Below, in pieces: positions 32,080 through 42,442 of a stretch of DNA of 64,000 nucleotides. A program made the translations under genes and the position numbers. Under the pieces are notes generated by a model, which saw nothing but the letters and a program-made list of their open reading frames with translations, made no database searches and was not told the DNA's origin. Positions within the stretch are counted from its first letter, which is position 1. Every line of letters begins with the position of its first letter. This DNA is from Mycobacterium stomatepiae (GTDB taxonomy: Bacteria; Actinomycetota; Actinomycetes; Mycobacteriales; Mycobacteriaceae): the NCBI RefSeq assembly GCF_010731715.1, contig NZ_AP022587.1, positions 248,001-312,000 on the forward strand, given 5' to 3'.

Positions 32080-32919
32080 TCACAGACCCGTCCTGGGCAC
32101 CAACATGATGTATAGCTGGCTGATCGCGACGTTGACGATCATCAGCAGCAGGATCGCCTCGACGACGGCCGCGTTCACCGAGTTCGCGACGCCGGTCGGG
32201 CCACCGACGGTGGACAGGCCCTTCTGCGCCGACACGACGGCCACGATGGCACCGAAGATGACCGCCTTCACCAACGCCAAGATCATGTCGTCGGTCGTCG
32301 CGAACGACGCGAACGTCGAGACGAAGCTGCCGGGCGCCCCGTCCTGGAAGTACACGTTGAACATGTAGCTGGCGAAGAATCCGACGAAGCACACCACACC
32401 GGTGAGCGCGACGCCGATCATGATCGCCGCGGCGAACCGCGGCACCACCAGCCGGCGGATCACCGATACGCCCATCACCTCCATCGCGTCGGTTTCTTCG
32501 CGCATGGTTCGCGAACCCAGATCGGCGGTGATCGCCGATCCGACTGCCGAGGCCATCAGAACGGCGGCGACCAGGGACGCACCCTGCCGAATGACCGCGA
32601 GTCCACTGGCCGCGCCGGCCAACGAGGTGGCGCCCACCTGCCCGGCGAGCAAGGCGAACTGGATGGACAACGTGACGCCGATCGGCAGTGACACCAGAAT
32701 CGTCGGCAGCACCGCGGTACCGGCCATAAATGCGCCCTGGCGAACAAATTCGTGCCATTGGAATCGGCCGGTCACCAGGTCGAAAAAGAAATACTGAATG
32801 GTGCGCACACCGAGGACGAACTGTTCGCCGACGGTCGTCAGCGAGGCAAGCGGATGGCGTTTGACGTATCCGACAGACCAGTTCTGGATGGCGATGACGC
32901 CGTCTTCTCGCGTCGTCAT
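32080..32919 (-). CDS. YrbE/MlaE permease, YrbEA
   Basis: A 279-residue MlaE-family permease that opens the mce operon. The coupling motif is MREETDAMEVMGVSVIRR, and five to six membrane helices follow an amphipathic N terminus (RTIQYFFFDLVTGRFQW). The ATG is at 32919. The promoter must lie in the 271 bases shared with the divergent TetR gene, where an inverted repeat is present. No fadD gene precedes it, unlike mce1. Confidence 0.94.
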   Translation of the reverse strand: MTTREDGVIAIQNWSVGYVKRHPLASLTTVGEQFVLGVRTIQYFFFDLVTGRFQWHEFVRQGAFMAGTAVLPTILVSLPIGVTLSIQFALLAGQVGATSLAGAASGLAVIRQGASLVAAVLMASAVGSAITADLGSRTMREETDAMEVMGVSVIRRLVVPRFAAAIMIGVALTGVVCFVGFFASYMFNVYFQDGAPGSFVSTFASFATTDDMILALVKAVIFGAIVAVVSAQKGLSTVGGPTGVANSVNAAVVEAILLLMIVNVAISQLYIMLVPRTGL

Positions 32920-33096
32920 CGCGCGGCTATTTGTCGTATGTCTAGCAAACTCAGGGCACCCGTCATTGCGAGCCAGTTACGTCCGAACCGCCGAGCGGAG
33001 GGGCCGGAGCTCGTGAAGCCCAACTTCACTAAAATAGCCTTATTGGGTTCCGTAACTTCGCAGCTCATAGGCGTGTGCTGAGTCACATTAGCCTAG

Positions 33097-33113
33097 TTGA
33101 TAGGGACTATCAA
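33097..33113. promoter_or_regulatory. Inverted repeat between yrbEA and tetR, candidate TetR operator
   Basis: TTGATA-GGGAC-TATCAA is a perfect 6-base palindrome in the divergent intergenic region (32920-33190), 78 bases before the tetR start. AGTCAC is repeated nearby (33081, 33122). The region is noticeably more AT-rich than the flanking genes. Autoregulation and control of the mce operon by the TetR protein is a natural reading. Confidence 0.55.
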
Positions 33114-33190
33114 TAGTGTAGAGTCACTCATCTGGATCGCCGATGAGCGGCACCAACGGGCTGAAGTGTCAGATTGACGAAGGTGAAGGC

Positions 33191-33790
33191 ATGCCCTCAG
33201 CAAACACTGGCTCGTTGCGAGACCGCCGTCGTGCTGAGCTAGTTTCGCAGATCCGGCAGACCGCCCAGCGGCTTTTCGCCGAACGCGGCTTCGACGCGGT
33301 GACGACCGAAGAGATCGCCGCGGCGGCCGGCGTGTCGATCAGCACCTATTTCCGGTACGCACCCACCAAGGAGACCCTGCTGGTCGGTCTTGTCCGGGAG
33401 GCCAGCGCCGAGATCGTCGAGTCCTACAGCGCGAGACCACCGGACGAGTCACCGGTCGAGGCGTTGATCCGGATATTCGTCGCGCGCGCCAAAGAGGTCA
33501 CCGAAGTCCAGAAGCTCGACACCTGGCGCCAGGCCGTGGCCACTGCTCCGCGACTGTTGAGCCAATCGGTTCTGGTCACCGAGACCGAACGTCGCCAATT
33601 CGTCGCGCAGGTGGCCTCCCGCATGGGCGTCGACGCAGCGGCAGACATCCGGCCCGCGTTGTTGGTGCACACCAGTTTGGCCACGGCGAAATTCGTCATC
33701 GATCGCTGGCTCGCTCAACCCGTCGACGGTCCGGAGTTTCACGTTCAGCTCGAAGAGGCGCTGCGCATGGCGCTCACCGGATTCGATTAA
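33191..33790 (+). CDS. TetR family regulator, probable mce operon regulator
   Basis: A 199-residue TetR protein. The helix-turn-helix is at about 16-62: IRQTAQRLFAERGFDAVTTEEIAAAAGVSISTYFRYAPTKE, with the canonical Phe/Tyr-Arg turn. The ligand domain follows and is of normal length. The ATG at 33191 has AAGGTGAAGG just upstream; the frame is open to 33143 without a ribosome binding site. The gene is divergent from the mce operon, with a palindrome between. It is convergent with the PPE gene; the two stop codons share TTAA (33787-33790). Confidence 0.92.
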   Translation: MPSANTGSLRDRRRAELVSQIRQTAQRLFAERGFDAVTTEEIAAAAGVSISTYFRYAPTKETLLVGLVREASAEIVESYSARPPDESPVEALIRIFVARAKEVTEVQKLDTWRQAVATAPRLLSQSVLVTETERRQFVAQVASRMGVDAAADIRPALLVHTSLATAKFVIDRWLAQPVDGPEFHVQLEEALRMALTGFD

Positions 33791-35220
33791 GGGTTCTCGC
33801 CGGCCTCCCACGTGCGCGGCAGCATCGGCTCGGGCGACGCGCCGTCGAACTCACCACCGGTGCGGAGTCCTCGGGCTTGTGCGGCAGTCGTTTTCGGGAT
33901 GCTTCCAGCGAAACCGAGTGACCCCGCACCTGCGCTGGCAGCCGCGACGTGCTCAGGTAGGGACAAGTGGTCCGGCAGCGCCAGGTCGAGATCCTGGTCC
34001 AGATATGCGAACTGATACTTGCGGCCGTGCTGGCGCAGTCCGGCCCGTCGTGTTGCTCCGGCCTCGGCTCCGCGGGCAAGGGCGGCGCCACCAGGCACCG
34101 CCGCGGTGGCATCCCCGGAGGCTTTGGCGCCGGACGTCAGGGTGAACCCCTCGCCGTCGGGATTGGCCCCGACGGCGTAGAGGGCATGAGCCGCCCCGGC
34201 GGCCGGGCCCGCGGAGGCGGCAGTTGCGGTGGGGCTCGTCGGGCTGCCCGGGGCCGTGGCGTGCGACGCCACGGGGCCGCCATTGACCGGCATCGCCGCG
34301 GTCGCGGCCGGCGAGCGCCGTGCATGGTCGCGCGGCGGGGACGGGTGGGATTCGGCGTCGTGCGGCCCCGGGTTGTCCAGGCCCGCCATGCCGAGGAGTC
34401 CGATTAGCCCGATGGGCGCTAAAACGCTCAGCAGCGGCGTGAACGGCCCGAAATAGATCAATGGATCCAATATCGCGTGCGCCAGAATCGAGAACATCTG
34501 GCTGGACACGATCGCGATCACCCAATCCAGCGCGTGCCTGATGAGTGAACGGAACGGTTCGGGCAAGACGTTGGTGACCAGCTTGGCCAGGTAGTTCAGC
34601 AGATTCTGCAGCGCCCGGATGAGCATTTTGACTATGTCAGGAAACTTGCGATGGCCGGTCGCTGCCGCGACGGTGGCGCGGGTCGTGATGATTCGGGGCG
34701 CGGCCGACGTAGTGGGGACTGCCGACAGGTTCTCCTGCGCCACCGCTTGGTAGACGCTCATGACGGTTGCCGCCTGAACCCACATTCGGGTGTAGTCGGC
34801 CTCGTTGAGTGCGATCGGGATTGTGTTGATGCCGAAGAAGTTGGTGGCCAACAGGGCGGCGTGCAGTGCGTGGTTCCCCGCGAGCTCTGTTGGCGTCGGC
34901 ATGGCACATAGGGCCGACTCGTATGCGGCGGCCGCGGATTCGTGCCCGATCGTGGCCGCGGTAGCAACCGCGCCGGCGTCACTGAGCCAGAGCAGATAAG
35001 GCTGGTGCGCCGCGACGAACTGCTCGGCGGCCGGACCGTCCCAGTCGTCGGCCTGCGTCGCGGCGAGGATCCCGGTGAGCTCGGCCGCCGTGTCGCCGTA
35101 TTGCGTTGCCAGGGCCCGCCACGCTTCGGCCGCGGCCAGAAGCGGGCCCGGTCCCGTACCGGCCGACAGCAAGGCCGAGTGGATCTCGGGAGGAAACGCG
35201 GCCCAAATCGGATAGGTCAT
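33787..35220 (-). CDS. PPE family protein, PPW subfamily (PPE37/Rv2123-like)
   Basis: A 477-residue PPE protein. The PPE domain occupies about 1-180, starting [18 protein letters not shown]. The C-terminal PPW signature is visible as GFAGS in LGFAGSIPK and PxxPxxW in PMLPRTW. A Pro/Ala-rich linker lies between. The ATG is at 35220. PPE37 in M. tuberculosis is repressed by iron through IdeR and is implicated in haem-iron use. The gene sits next to hisE here as in H37Rv, and an IdeR-like box precedes it, which strongly supports orthology. Confidence 0.92.
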   Translation of the reverse strand: MTYPIWAAFPPEIHSALLSAGTGPGPLLAAAEAWRALATQYGDTAAELTGILAATQADDWDGPAAEQFVAAHQPYLLWLSDAGAVATAATIGHESAAAAYESALCAMPTPTELAGNHALHAALLATNFFGINTIPIALNEADYTRMWVQAATVMSVYQAVAQENLSAVPTTSAAPRIITTRATVAAATGHRKFPDIVKMLIRALQNLLNYLAKLVTNVLPEPFRSLIRHALDWVIAIVSSQMFSILAHAILDPLIYFGPFTPLLSVLAPIGLIGLLGMAGLDNPGPHDAESHPSPPRDHARRSPAATAAMPVNGGPVASHATAPGSPTSPTATAASAGPAAGAAHALYAVGANPDGEGFTLTSGAKASGDATAAVPGGAALARGAEAGATRRAGLRQHGRKYQFAYLDQDLDLALPDHLSLPEHVAAASAGAGSLGFAGSIPKTTAAQARGLRTGGEFDGASPEPMLPRTWEAGENP

Positions 35221-35267
35221 GAATTGCTTCCTTAGGCAGATGTATACGAAAGAGGGGAATCTATATG

Positions 35268-35286
35268 ATAGGCAAGGCTGGCCTAA
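35268..35286 (-). promoter_or_regulatory. IdeR (iron) box upstream of the PPE37-like gene
   Basis: On the minus strand the sequence TTAGGCCAGCCTTGCCTAT matches 14 of 19 positions of the IdeR consensus TTAGGTTAGSCTAACCTAA, including both outer half-sites. It lies 48-66 bases before the PPE start. Just downstream is an AT-rich TATAGAT (near 35262), a plausible -10. Iron-loaded IdeR would block this promoter. Confidence 0.75.
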
Positions 35287-35359
35287 TTTATCCATGTCGG
35301 GTGCGTGGGCAACCATGCCCGGGCTCCGGCGAAACCGCCGTGACTTTGCTGGTGGACTC

Positions 35360-36501
<1,142 letters not shown>

Positions 36502-36528
36502 TCGCGCGGTGACCTACTGCCGACAGCC

Positions 36529-37128
36529 TCAGCCGTGGTCCAGGGGCGTGTCGACGACGGTCTGAATGATTGCAGACACCGCGTCGGTCAAGCGTTCCGC
36601 GGCGGCTTCGGTGAGCGCGGGCGTCTGGATGACGCTTCGCATCAACCACACCCCGGCGATGACGGACAGTATCAACTCTGCGCGGAGTTGCTGGTCCGGT
36701 TCGGGTAGCTGGGTGGCGAGCCGTCGTCCCACGTGACGGGTGAGAGCGTCGCGCACGATCTGGGCGGCGCGGGGGTTGGGCACCGATCGCAACATGATCG
36801 GGAACCTGCCCAGTTGCTCGGCGTCGGGTGCGCTGAGTCCGACGAGGTTGTGGGCGGCGTCGCGTGCCATTGCTTCCGGGTCACCGCCGAAGAACGCCGG
36901 GGGCGCAAACGCCGCCTCGACCACCTCGGCGAAGAGCTGTTCCTTGGATCCGAAGTAGCGGTTGATCAGCATGGCGGTCACCCCGGCGTCCCGGGCGATG
37001 TCGCGGACCCCGACACCGTCATAGCCGTGCCGTGCGAAGGCCTGCAGCGCGGAGGCCAGGATGTCGGCGCGGGTTTTGGCCGCGTTACGCGGCCGACGGG
37101 TCGCGGACTGTTTCTTCGGATGCACCAT
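36529..37128 (-). CDS. TetR family transcriptional regulator
   Basis: A 199-residue TetR protein. The helix-turn-helix is in the first 60 residues (ILASALQAFARHGYDGVGVRDIARDAGVTAMLINRYFGSKEQL), followed by a TetR C-terminal domain. The ATG at 37128 has the -10-like TACACT 7 bases upstream, suggesting a leaderless mRNA; a TTG at 37146 is in frame. The start lies directly beside paired palindromes that are almost surely its operators. The gene separates hisG from the Rv2120c-like gene and is absent there in H37Rv from memory. Confidence 0.9.
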   Translation of the reverse strand: MVHPKKQSATRRPRNAAKTRADILASALQAFARHGYDGVGVRDIARDAGVTAMLINRYFGSKEQLFAEVVEAAFAPPAFFGGDPEAMARDAAHNLVGLSAPDAEQLGRFPIMLRSVPNPRAAQIVRDALTRHVGRRLATQLPEPDQQLRAELILSVIAGVWLMRSVIQTPALTEAAAERLTDAVSAIIQTVVDTPLDHG

Positions 37129-37437
37129 ATCTACGAGTGTAGACAATGGTGGTCGGCTTGGTCTACAGTTGTAGACATGATTGCTAATCTAGCCCCGGAT
37201 CGCGGCTCTGTGTTGAGTCGACCTCGTGGGATCCGCATCAACGGAAAGGAGTAGATCAACGGACTCGTCAGTAATCTCGCATGCTCCTAAACTGGCACTT
37301 CGCCGAGAGATCCACCTGAACCACTGCATTGGGCCACTGCTAGCTAGCTAGGCTGGCACCGCGCCCACCGATTTGATGACTCTTACCCCCCGCGGACCAA
37401 AGTTGGTGGTCCGGTCCCATCTCCTCAGGAGGTTCCC
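37129..37437. other. Intergenic region between tetR and the DUF4126 gene
   Basis: Contains the paired TetR operators, then a 25-codon open frame directly after the distal operator (ATG at 37177, MIANLAPDRGSVL..., stop 37254) with no recognisable homology. Further on are a CTAG tandem (GCTAGCTAGCTAG near 37340-37352) and nested inverted repeats GGACCA/TGGTCC (37394-37412). AGGAGG (37426-37431) serves the next gene. No intact divergent target gene for the TetR is present. Confidence 0.5.
37130..37176. promoter_or_regulatory. Paired operators for the adjacent TetR
   Basis: Two copies of TCTAC-N4-GTAGA occur at 37130-37143 and 37162-37175; the second extends to GTCTACAGTTGTAGAC (37161-37176). 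Their centres are 32 bases apart, three helical turns, so dimers would bind the same DNA face. The proximal site overlaps the presumed -10 of the tetR gene. This is a textbook autoregulatory arrangement. Confidence 0.8.
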
Positions 37438-37950
37438 GTGACACATTTCCTAATTCTTTTGTTGGCCTTACTGATTGGCGTCGTCGCCGGGTTGCGTTCG
37501 CTGACGGCTCCCGCGGTGGTCGCGTGGGCGGCGTACCTCGGCTGGATCGACTTGCACGGTACGTGGGCATCATGGCTGGGGAACATCATCACCGTCATCG
37601 TGTTCAGCGTTCTCGCGGTCGGCGAATTGGTGAACGACAAGCTGCCCAAGACGCCACCGCGCACGGCACCGCCGGTATTCGCTGCCCGGCTCGTGATGGG
37701 CGGGCTTGCGGGCGCGGCGCTCGGCGCATGGCCGCACTGGACCTTTTCCGCGCTCGGGGCTGGTGTCGTCGGCGCGGTGCTCGGCACCCTGGGCGGCTAC
37801 CAGGCGCGCAAGCGGCTGGTAGCGGTAAGCGGTGGGCGGGACCTACCGATCGCGCTGCTCGAGGATGCGGTCGCGATCCTCGGCGGGTTCGCCATCGGAG
37901 CGCTGACGAGTCACGTGCTGGCGGACTACCTGGTCACGGCCGTTAAGTGA
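37438..37950 (+). CDS. DUF4126 family membrane protein (Rv2120c-like)
   Basis: A 170-residue membrane protein with about four helices: an N-terminal LILLLALLIGVVAGLRSLTAP, then IITVIVFSVLAVGELV, a Gly-rich GALGAWPHWTF... GVVGAVLGTLGGY, and a C-terminal helix. GLRSLTAPAVVAWAA and the NDKLPKTPPRT loop are family hallmarks. The GTG at 37438 has AGGAGG 6 bases before it. It overlaps the flavin oxidoreductase pseudogene as GTGA, indicating coupling. Function unknown. Confidence 0.88.
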   Translation: MTHFLILLLALLIGVVAGLRSLTAPAVVAWAAYLGWIDLHGTWASWLGNIITVIVFSVLAVGELVNDKLPKTPPRTAPPVFAARLVMGGLAGAALGAWPHWTFSALGAGVVGAVLGTLGGYQARKRLVAVSGGRDLPIALLEDAVAILGGFAIGALTSHVLADYLVTAVK

Positions 37951-39315
37951 CGACGCATTTCGACGCGATCATCGTCGGTGCGGGTCAGGCCGGGCCACCG
38001 CTCGCAGGTCGGCTGACGGCCGCCGGACAGCGCGTCGCGATCGTCGAGCGCAAGCTGATCGGGGGTACCTGCGTCAACAACGGGTGCATCCCGAGCAAGA
38101 CGCTGGTCGCCAGCGCGCACGTCGCGCACCTGGCCCGTCGTAGCTCCGAGTACGGTGTCGCGACCGGGTGGATCAGCGTGGACATGGCGAAAGTCAAGGC
38201 ACGCAAGGACGGCATCGTGCTGGCCGACCGCAAGGGTGTCGAGGACTGGCTGGACGGCATGGAGGGCTGCACCGTTTTTCGTGGCCACGCGCAATTCACC
38301 GATCCGCACACCCTGCGCGTCGGCGACGAGGAGCTACACGGCGACCGGATCTACCTCAATGTCGGTGGCCGAGCGATCGTGCCCGACATCCCGGGCCTGG
38401 ACGGGGTCGACTACTTGACCAACGTGTCCATCCTTGAACTCGACACGCTGCCAACGCATCTCGTAATCATCGGTGGCAGCTACATCGCGTTGGAGTTTGC
38501 CAGATGTTCCGGCGGTTCGGGGCGGCGGTCACCGTGGTGGAGCGGGGCCCGCGGCTGGCCTCCCGGGAAGACGAGGACGTCTCGGCCACCATCAAGGCGA
38601 TCCTGGGGCCGAAGGCATCAAGATCGTCCTCAACGCCGACGATGTGCGGGTCGCCAAGAGCGACAACGGATTCGAACTCACCCCACGCGCCGGCGCCGAC
38701 CCGATAGCGGGTAGTCATCTGCTGCTGGCGGTGGGGCGTCGGCCCAACACCGACGACTTGGGTCTTGAGGCGGCCGGTGTGCGGACCGATGCGCGCGGCT
38801 ACATCGTCGTCGACGATGCGCTCAAGACCAACGTCGATCACATCTGGGCGATGGGCGATTGCAACGGCAAGGGTGCGTTCACCCACACGTCCTACAACGA
38901 TTTCGAGATCGTCGCCGCCAACCTGCTCGATGACGATCCGCGCCGGGTCAGCGACCGCATCACCACCTACGCGCTGTACATCGATCCGCCGCTCGGCCGC
39001 GCCGGGATGACCGTTGGTGAGGTCCGCGCGTCGGGCCGCAAGGCGCTGCTGGGCAGGCGGCCGATGACCAGAGTCGGCAGAGCCGTGGAAAAGGGTGAGA
39101 CGCAAGGCTTTATGGAGGTCGTCGTCGACGCCGAAACTGAGCAGATCCTCGGAGCGACGATCCTCGGGGTCGGCGGCGACGAGGCGATTCACGCCATCCT
39201 GGACATCATGTCGGCCAAGGTGCCGTACACCACGCTGTCGCGCACGATGCACATCCATCCGACCGTCAGCGAGCTGATTCCGACGATCCTGCAGGAGATG
39301 TCACCGCTGGACTAA
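37947..39315 (+). pseudogene. Mercuric-reductase-like flavin disulfide oxidoreductase, two frameshifts
   Basis: A class I pyridine nucleotide-disulfide oxidoreductase. Frame one gives DAIIVGAGQAGPPLAGRL and the redox motif GGTCVNNGCIPSK. It is lost at 38500-38501 (TTTGCCAGATG, one C short of encoding AQMFRRFG). Frame two carries FRRFGAAVTVVERGPRL and is lost at the G-run 38605-38608 (CTGGGGCC, one G short of L-E/G-AEGIKIV). Frame three runs from EGIKIVLNADDV through the second FAD motif HIWAMGDCNGKG to the dimerisation domain with HIHPTVSEL. Restored, it would have about 456 residues without the MerA terminal Cys pair. Sequencing error is a real alternative. Confidence 0.8.
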
Positions 39316-39325
39316 CCCGCGGCGA

Positions 39326-40207
39326 TCAGGCCGCCGGTTCGTTCGATCGCGAAATGGCTTGTGCCCAAACGTTATCCGGCCAACCCGGATAGGGCGGCGG
39401 AGTGCCGCCGAACACCGGGCAGTACTCGTGGTGCGGACACCAGTCGCACAACCGCGATTGGTGGGGGCGGAAATCACCTGTCGCACTGGCGGATTGGATG
39501 GTGCGCCAGATCGCCATCAGAGTCTTCTCGAAGCGCAGCAGCTCGTCGAGCTCGGGCGAGTAGTCCAGCACCTGCCCGTCGGCGAGGTAGATCAGGCGCA
39601 GCCGGGTGGGCGGCACGCCGCGAGTGCGCAGCAGCGCCACCGCATAGAACTTCATCTGGAACATCGCCTTGAATTCGGCCAGCGCGCGCGCTTCCGGCGG
39701 TGCCTTGCCGGTCTTGTAGTCGACGACCCGCAGCTCGCCGGTGGCGGCGATGTCGATCCGGTCGATGAACCCGCGCAGCAGCGTGCCGTCGGCGAGTTCC
39801 ACCTCTACCCGGTGCTCGCAGCATTGCGGGTCGAATCGGGTCGGGTCTTCCAGACGGTAGTAACCGGACAGCAGGGCGCGCGCTTCGTCGAGCACCTGGG
39901 CCCGCAGCACGGCGTCGAGTTCGCCGAACCGGTCGGGCTCGGCGGCCATCACCTGCTCCCACGCGGGCTCCACCAGCAACATCGCGGTATCCGGGTCCCG
40001 TGACGTCGCGGGCAGGCCGTAGAGCTGCTCGAGCGCGGCGTGCACCACCGACCCGCGGATCTGCGCCGTCGACGGCGGCTCGGGCAGCCGGTCGATCGCC
40101 CGGAACCGGTAAAGCAGCGGGCACTGCTTGAAATCCGCAGCCCGCGACGGCGACAGTGCCGGTCTCGAAGCCGGTCTGGAAGCCGCGTCTGCTGGCTGGT
40201 CGGTCAT
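39326..40207 (-). CDS. RecB-like PD-(D/E)XK exonuclease with Fe-S cysteines (Rv2119-like)
   Basis: A 293-residue single-domain nuclease related to the C-terminal domain of RecB/AddB and to Cas4. Nuclease motifs are GSVVHAALE, the metal-binding GFIDRID and LRVVDYKTGK with the catalytic Lys, and QMKFYAVALL. Cysteines in FKQCPLLYRFR and the C-terminal CDWCPHHEYC form the four-Cys iron-sulfur clamp. The ATG is at 40207. It is divergent from trmI (73 bases apart). Its place in mycobacterial repair is not established. Confidence 0.9.
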   Translation of the reverse strand: MTDQPADAASRPASRPALSPSRAADFKQCPLLYRFRAIDRLPEPPSTAQIRGSVVHAALEQLYGLPATSRDPDTAMLLVEPAWEQVMAAEPDRFGELDAVLRAQVLDEARALLSGYYRLEDPTRFDPQCCEHRVEVELADGTLLRGFIDRIDIAATGELRVVDYKTGKAPPEARALAEFKAMFQMKFYAVALLRTRGVPPTRLRLIYLADGQVLDYSPELDELLRFEKTLMAIWRTIQSASATGDFRPHQSRLCDWCPHHEYCPVFGGTPPPYPGWPDNVWAQAISRSNEPAA

Positions 40208-40220
40208 ATTCGCAGCCTAG

Positions 40221-41430
<1,210 letters not shown>

Positions 41431-41431
<1 letters not shown>

Positions 41432-42120
41432 CAGCCGGGCGGGGCTTGCGTGGACTCGGGAGCGGGCGCGGGTGGCGGCGCCGCCGACGGTGGCGGTGTC
41501 GGCGGTGGCGGAGGTGGCGGTGCCGGAGGTGGAGGTGGAGGTGGCTGGACGGGTTCCGGCGGCGGGGGCAGCGGAAGCGTCGGGCTGGGCGGCGGTGCCT
41601 GGACCGGCGAGTTGCCCAGCGCCAACAGCATTTCCGCTGTTCGCCGGGAAAGCTGCCAACCGCCCTGGAAAGGCGCGAACTCCATCGGGAAGGTGAACGC
41701 GCCGGCGGGCCCCTTGGGGGTCTTGACGCCGACGGTGGCCACCACGTTGGCCGGGTTCTTGTCCGACCACGCGACGTTGTTCGCCGCGAAGGTCATCGGC
41801 AGGTAGCCGTTGTCGCGCAGCGCGTTGACGAACTTGTCCAGGTTGGCCGCGCTCTCCGGCGTCGCGCCTTCGACGAGGTTCACCTTGTTGACGCCCGGGA
41901 CGTTCGGGTCGACGAGCCGGTTCAACACCTCGACCAGAGCCTCGGGCACGGGCAGGGGTGCGGTCGGGGGAGCCGCGACGAGCAACGGGCTCGACGTCGG
42001 CGCGATCGCCGGCGAACTCGTCGACGGGAGCACCTTGGGTTGGCTATGCGAGCACGCCGCGAGTCCGAGGGCCGCCACGGCGGTGGCGGTGCTCAGTGCT
42101 ATGGACAGGTGTCGCTGCAT
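41431..42120 (-). CDS. lppK: MTB12-like lipoprotein LppK with Pro-rich tail
   Basis: A 229-residue lipoprotein. The signal is [12 protein letters not shown] with the lipobox Cys at residue 23. Residues about 58-172 form an MTB12/CFP2-like domain ([22 protein letters not shown] ... [19 protein letters not shown]). From residue 176 the tail is nearly pure proline with Ser/Ala/Gln ([18 protein letters not shown]), about 40 residues longer than in Rv2116 from memory (189 residues). The tail may span or bind the cell wall. The ATG at 42120 follows a GAGG. It overlaps DUF503. Confidence 0.88.
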
Positions 42121-42136
42121 CCTCGAACCAGCCGGA

Positions 42137-42286
42137 CTATTCGGCGCCGTTTGATTCGAGGCCTGATTCTGGGAGGGCGGTGGCAGCCGCGGTCAGGCCA
42201 ACTGGTGCAATGCAAGTCACAGTTGGAAACATTGCGTTGATGACCGCGACCACGGCAAGGCCTGTGGTGAGGCGTTTTGCGGTCAA
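42137..42286 (-). CDS. Short secreted-protein-like ORF upstream of lppK, possibly an MTB12-family remnant
   Basis: A 49-codon ORF with TTG at 42286, AGAGGA 6 bases upstream, and its stop 16 bases before lppK. The product starts [19 protein letters not shown], a signal-peptide-like stretch, and then [16 protein letters not shown], resembling the start of an MTB12/CFP2-type secreted protein, but stops without the folded domain. It could be a leader for lppK translation or the truncated relic of a second MTB12 gene. The frame is open upstream to 42418. Confidence 0.35.
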   Translation of the reverse strand: MTAKRLTTGLAVVAVINAMFPTVTCIAPVGLTAAATALPESGLESNGAE

Positions 42287-42442
42287 GGGGTGTCCTCTCG
42301 GTGGTCCCAAATCGACGCCGAGGTTACCAGCGGGAGCAAACACGCAACTTTTGATGGCTTTTGGTTTCACGCATGAATGGCCAATCGCCGGTAGCGTTGT
42401 AAGGATCCACCGCGTCAATTCGGGGCGGGAAAGGAGCGCAAC

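Noticed and set aside
37177..37254. ORF of 25 codons directly after the TetR operator as a real gene.
   Set aside because: No homology, no ribosome site, and unusual composition; kept only as part of the intergenic description.
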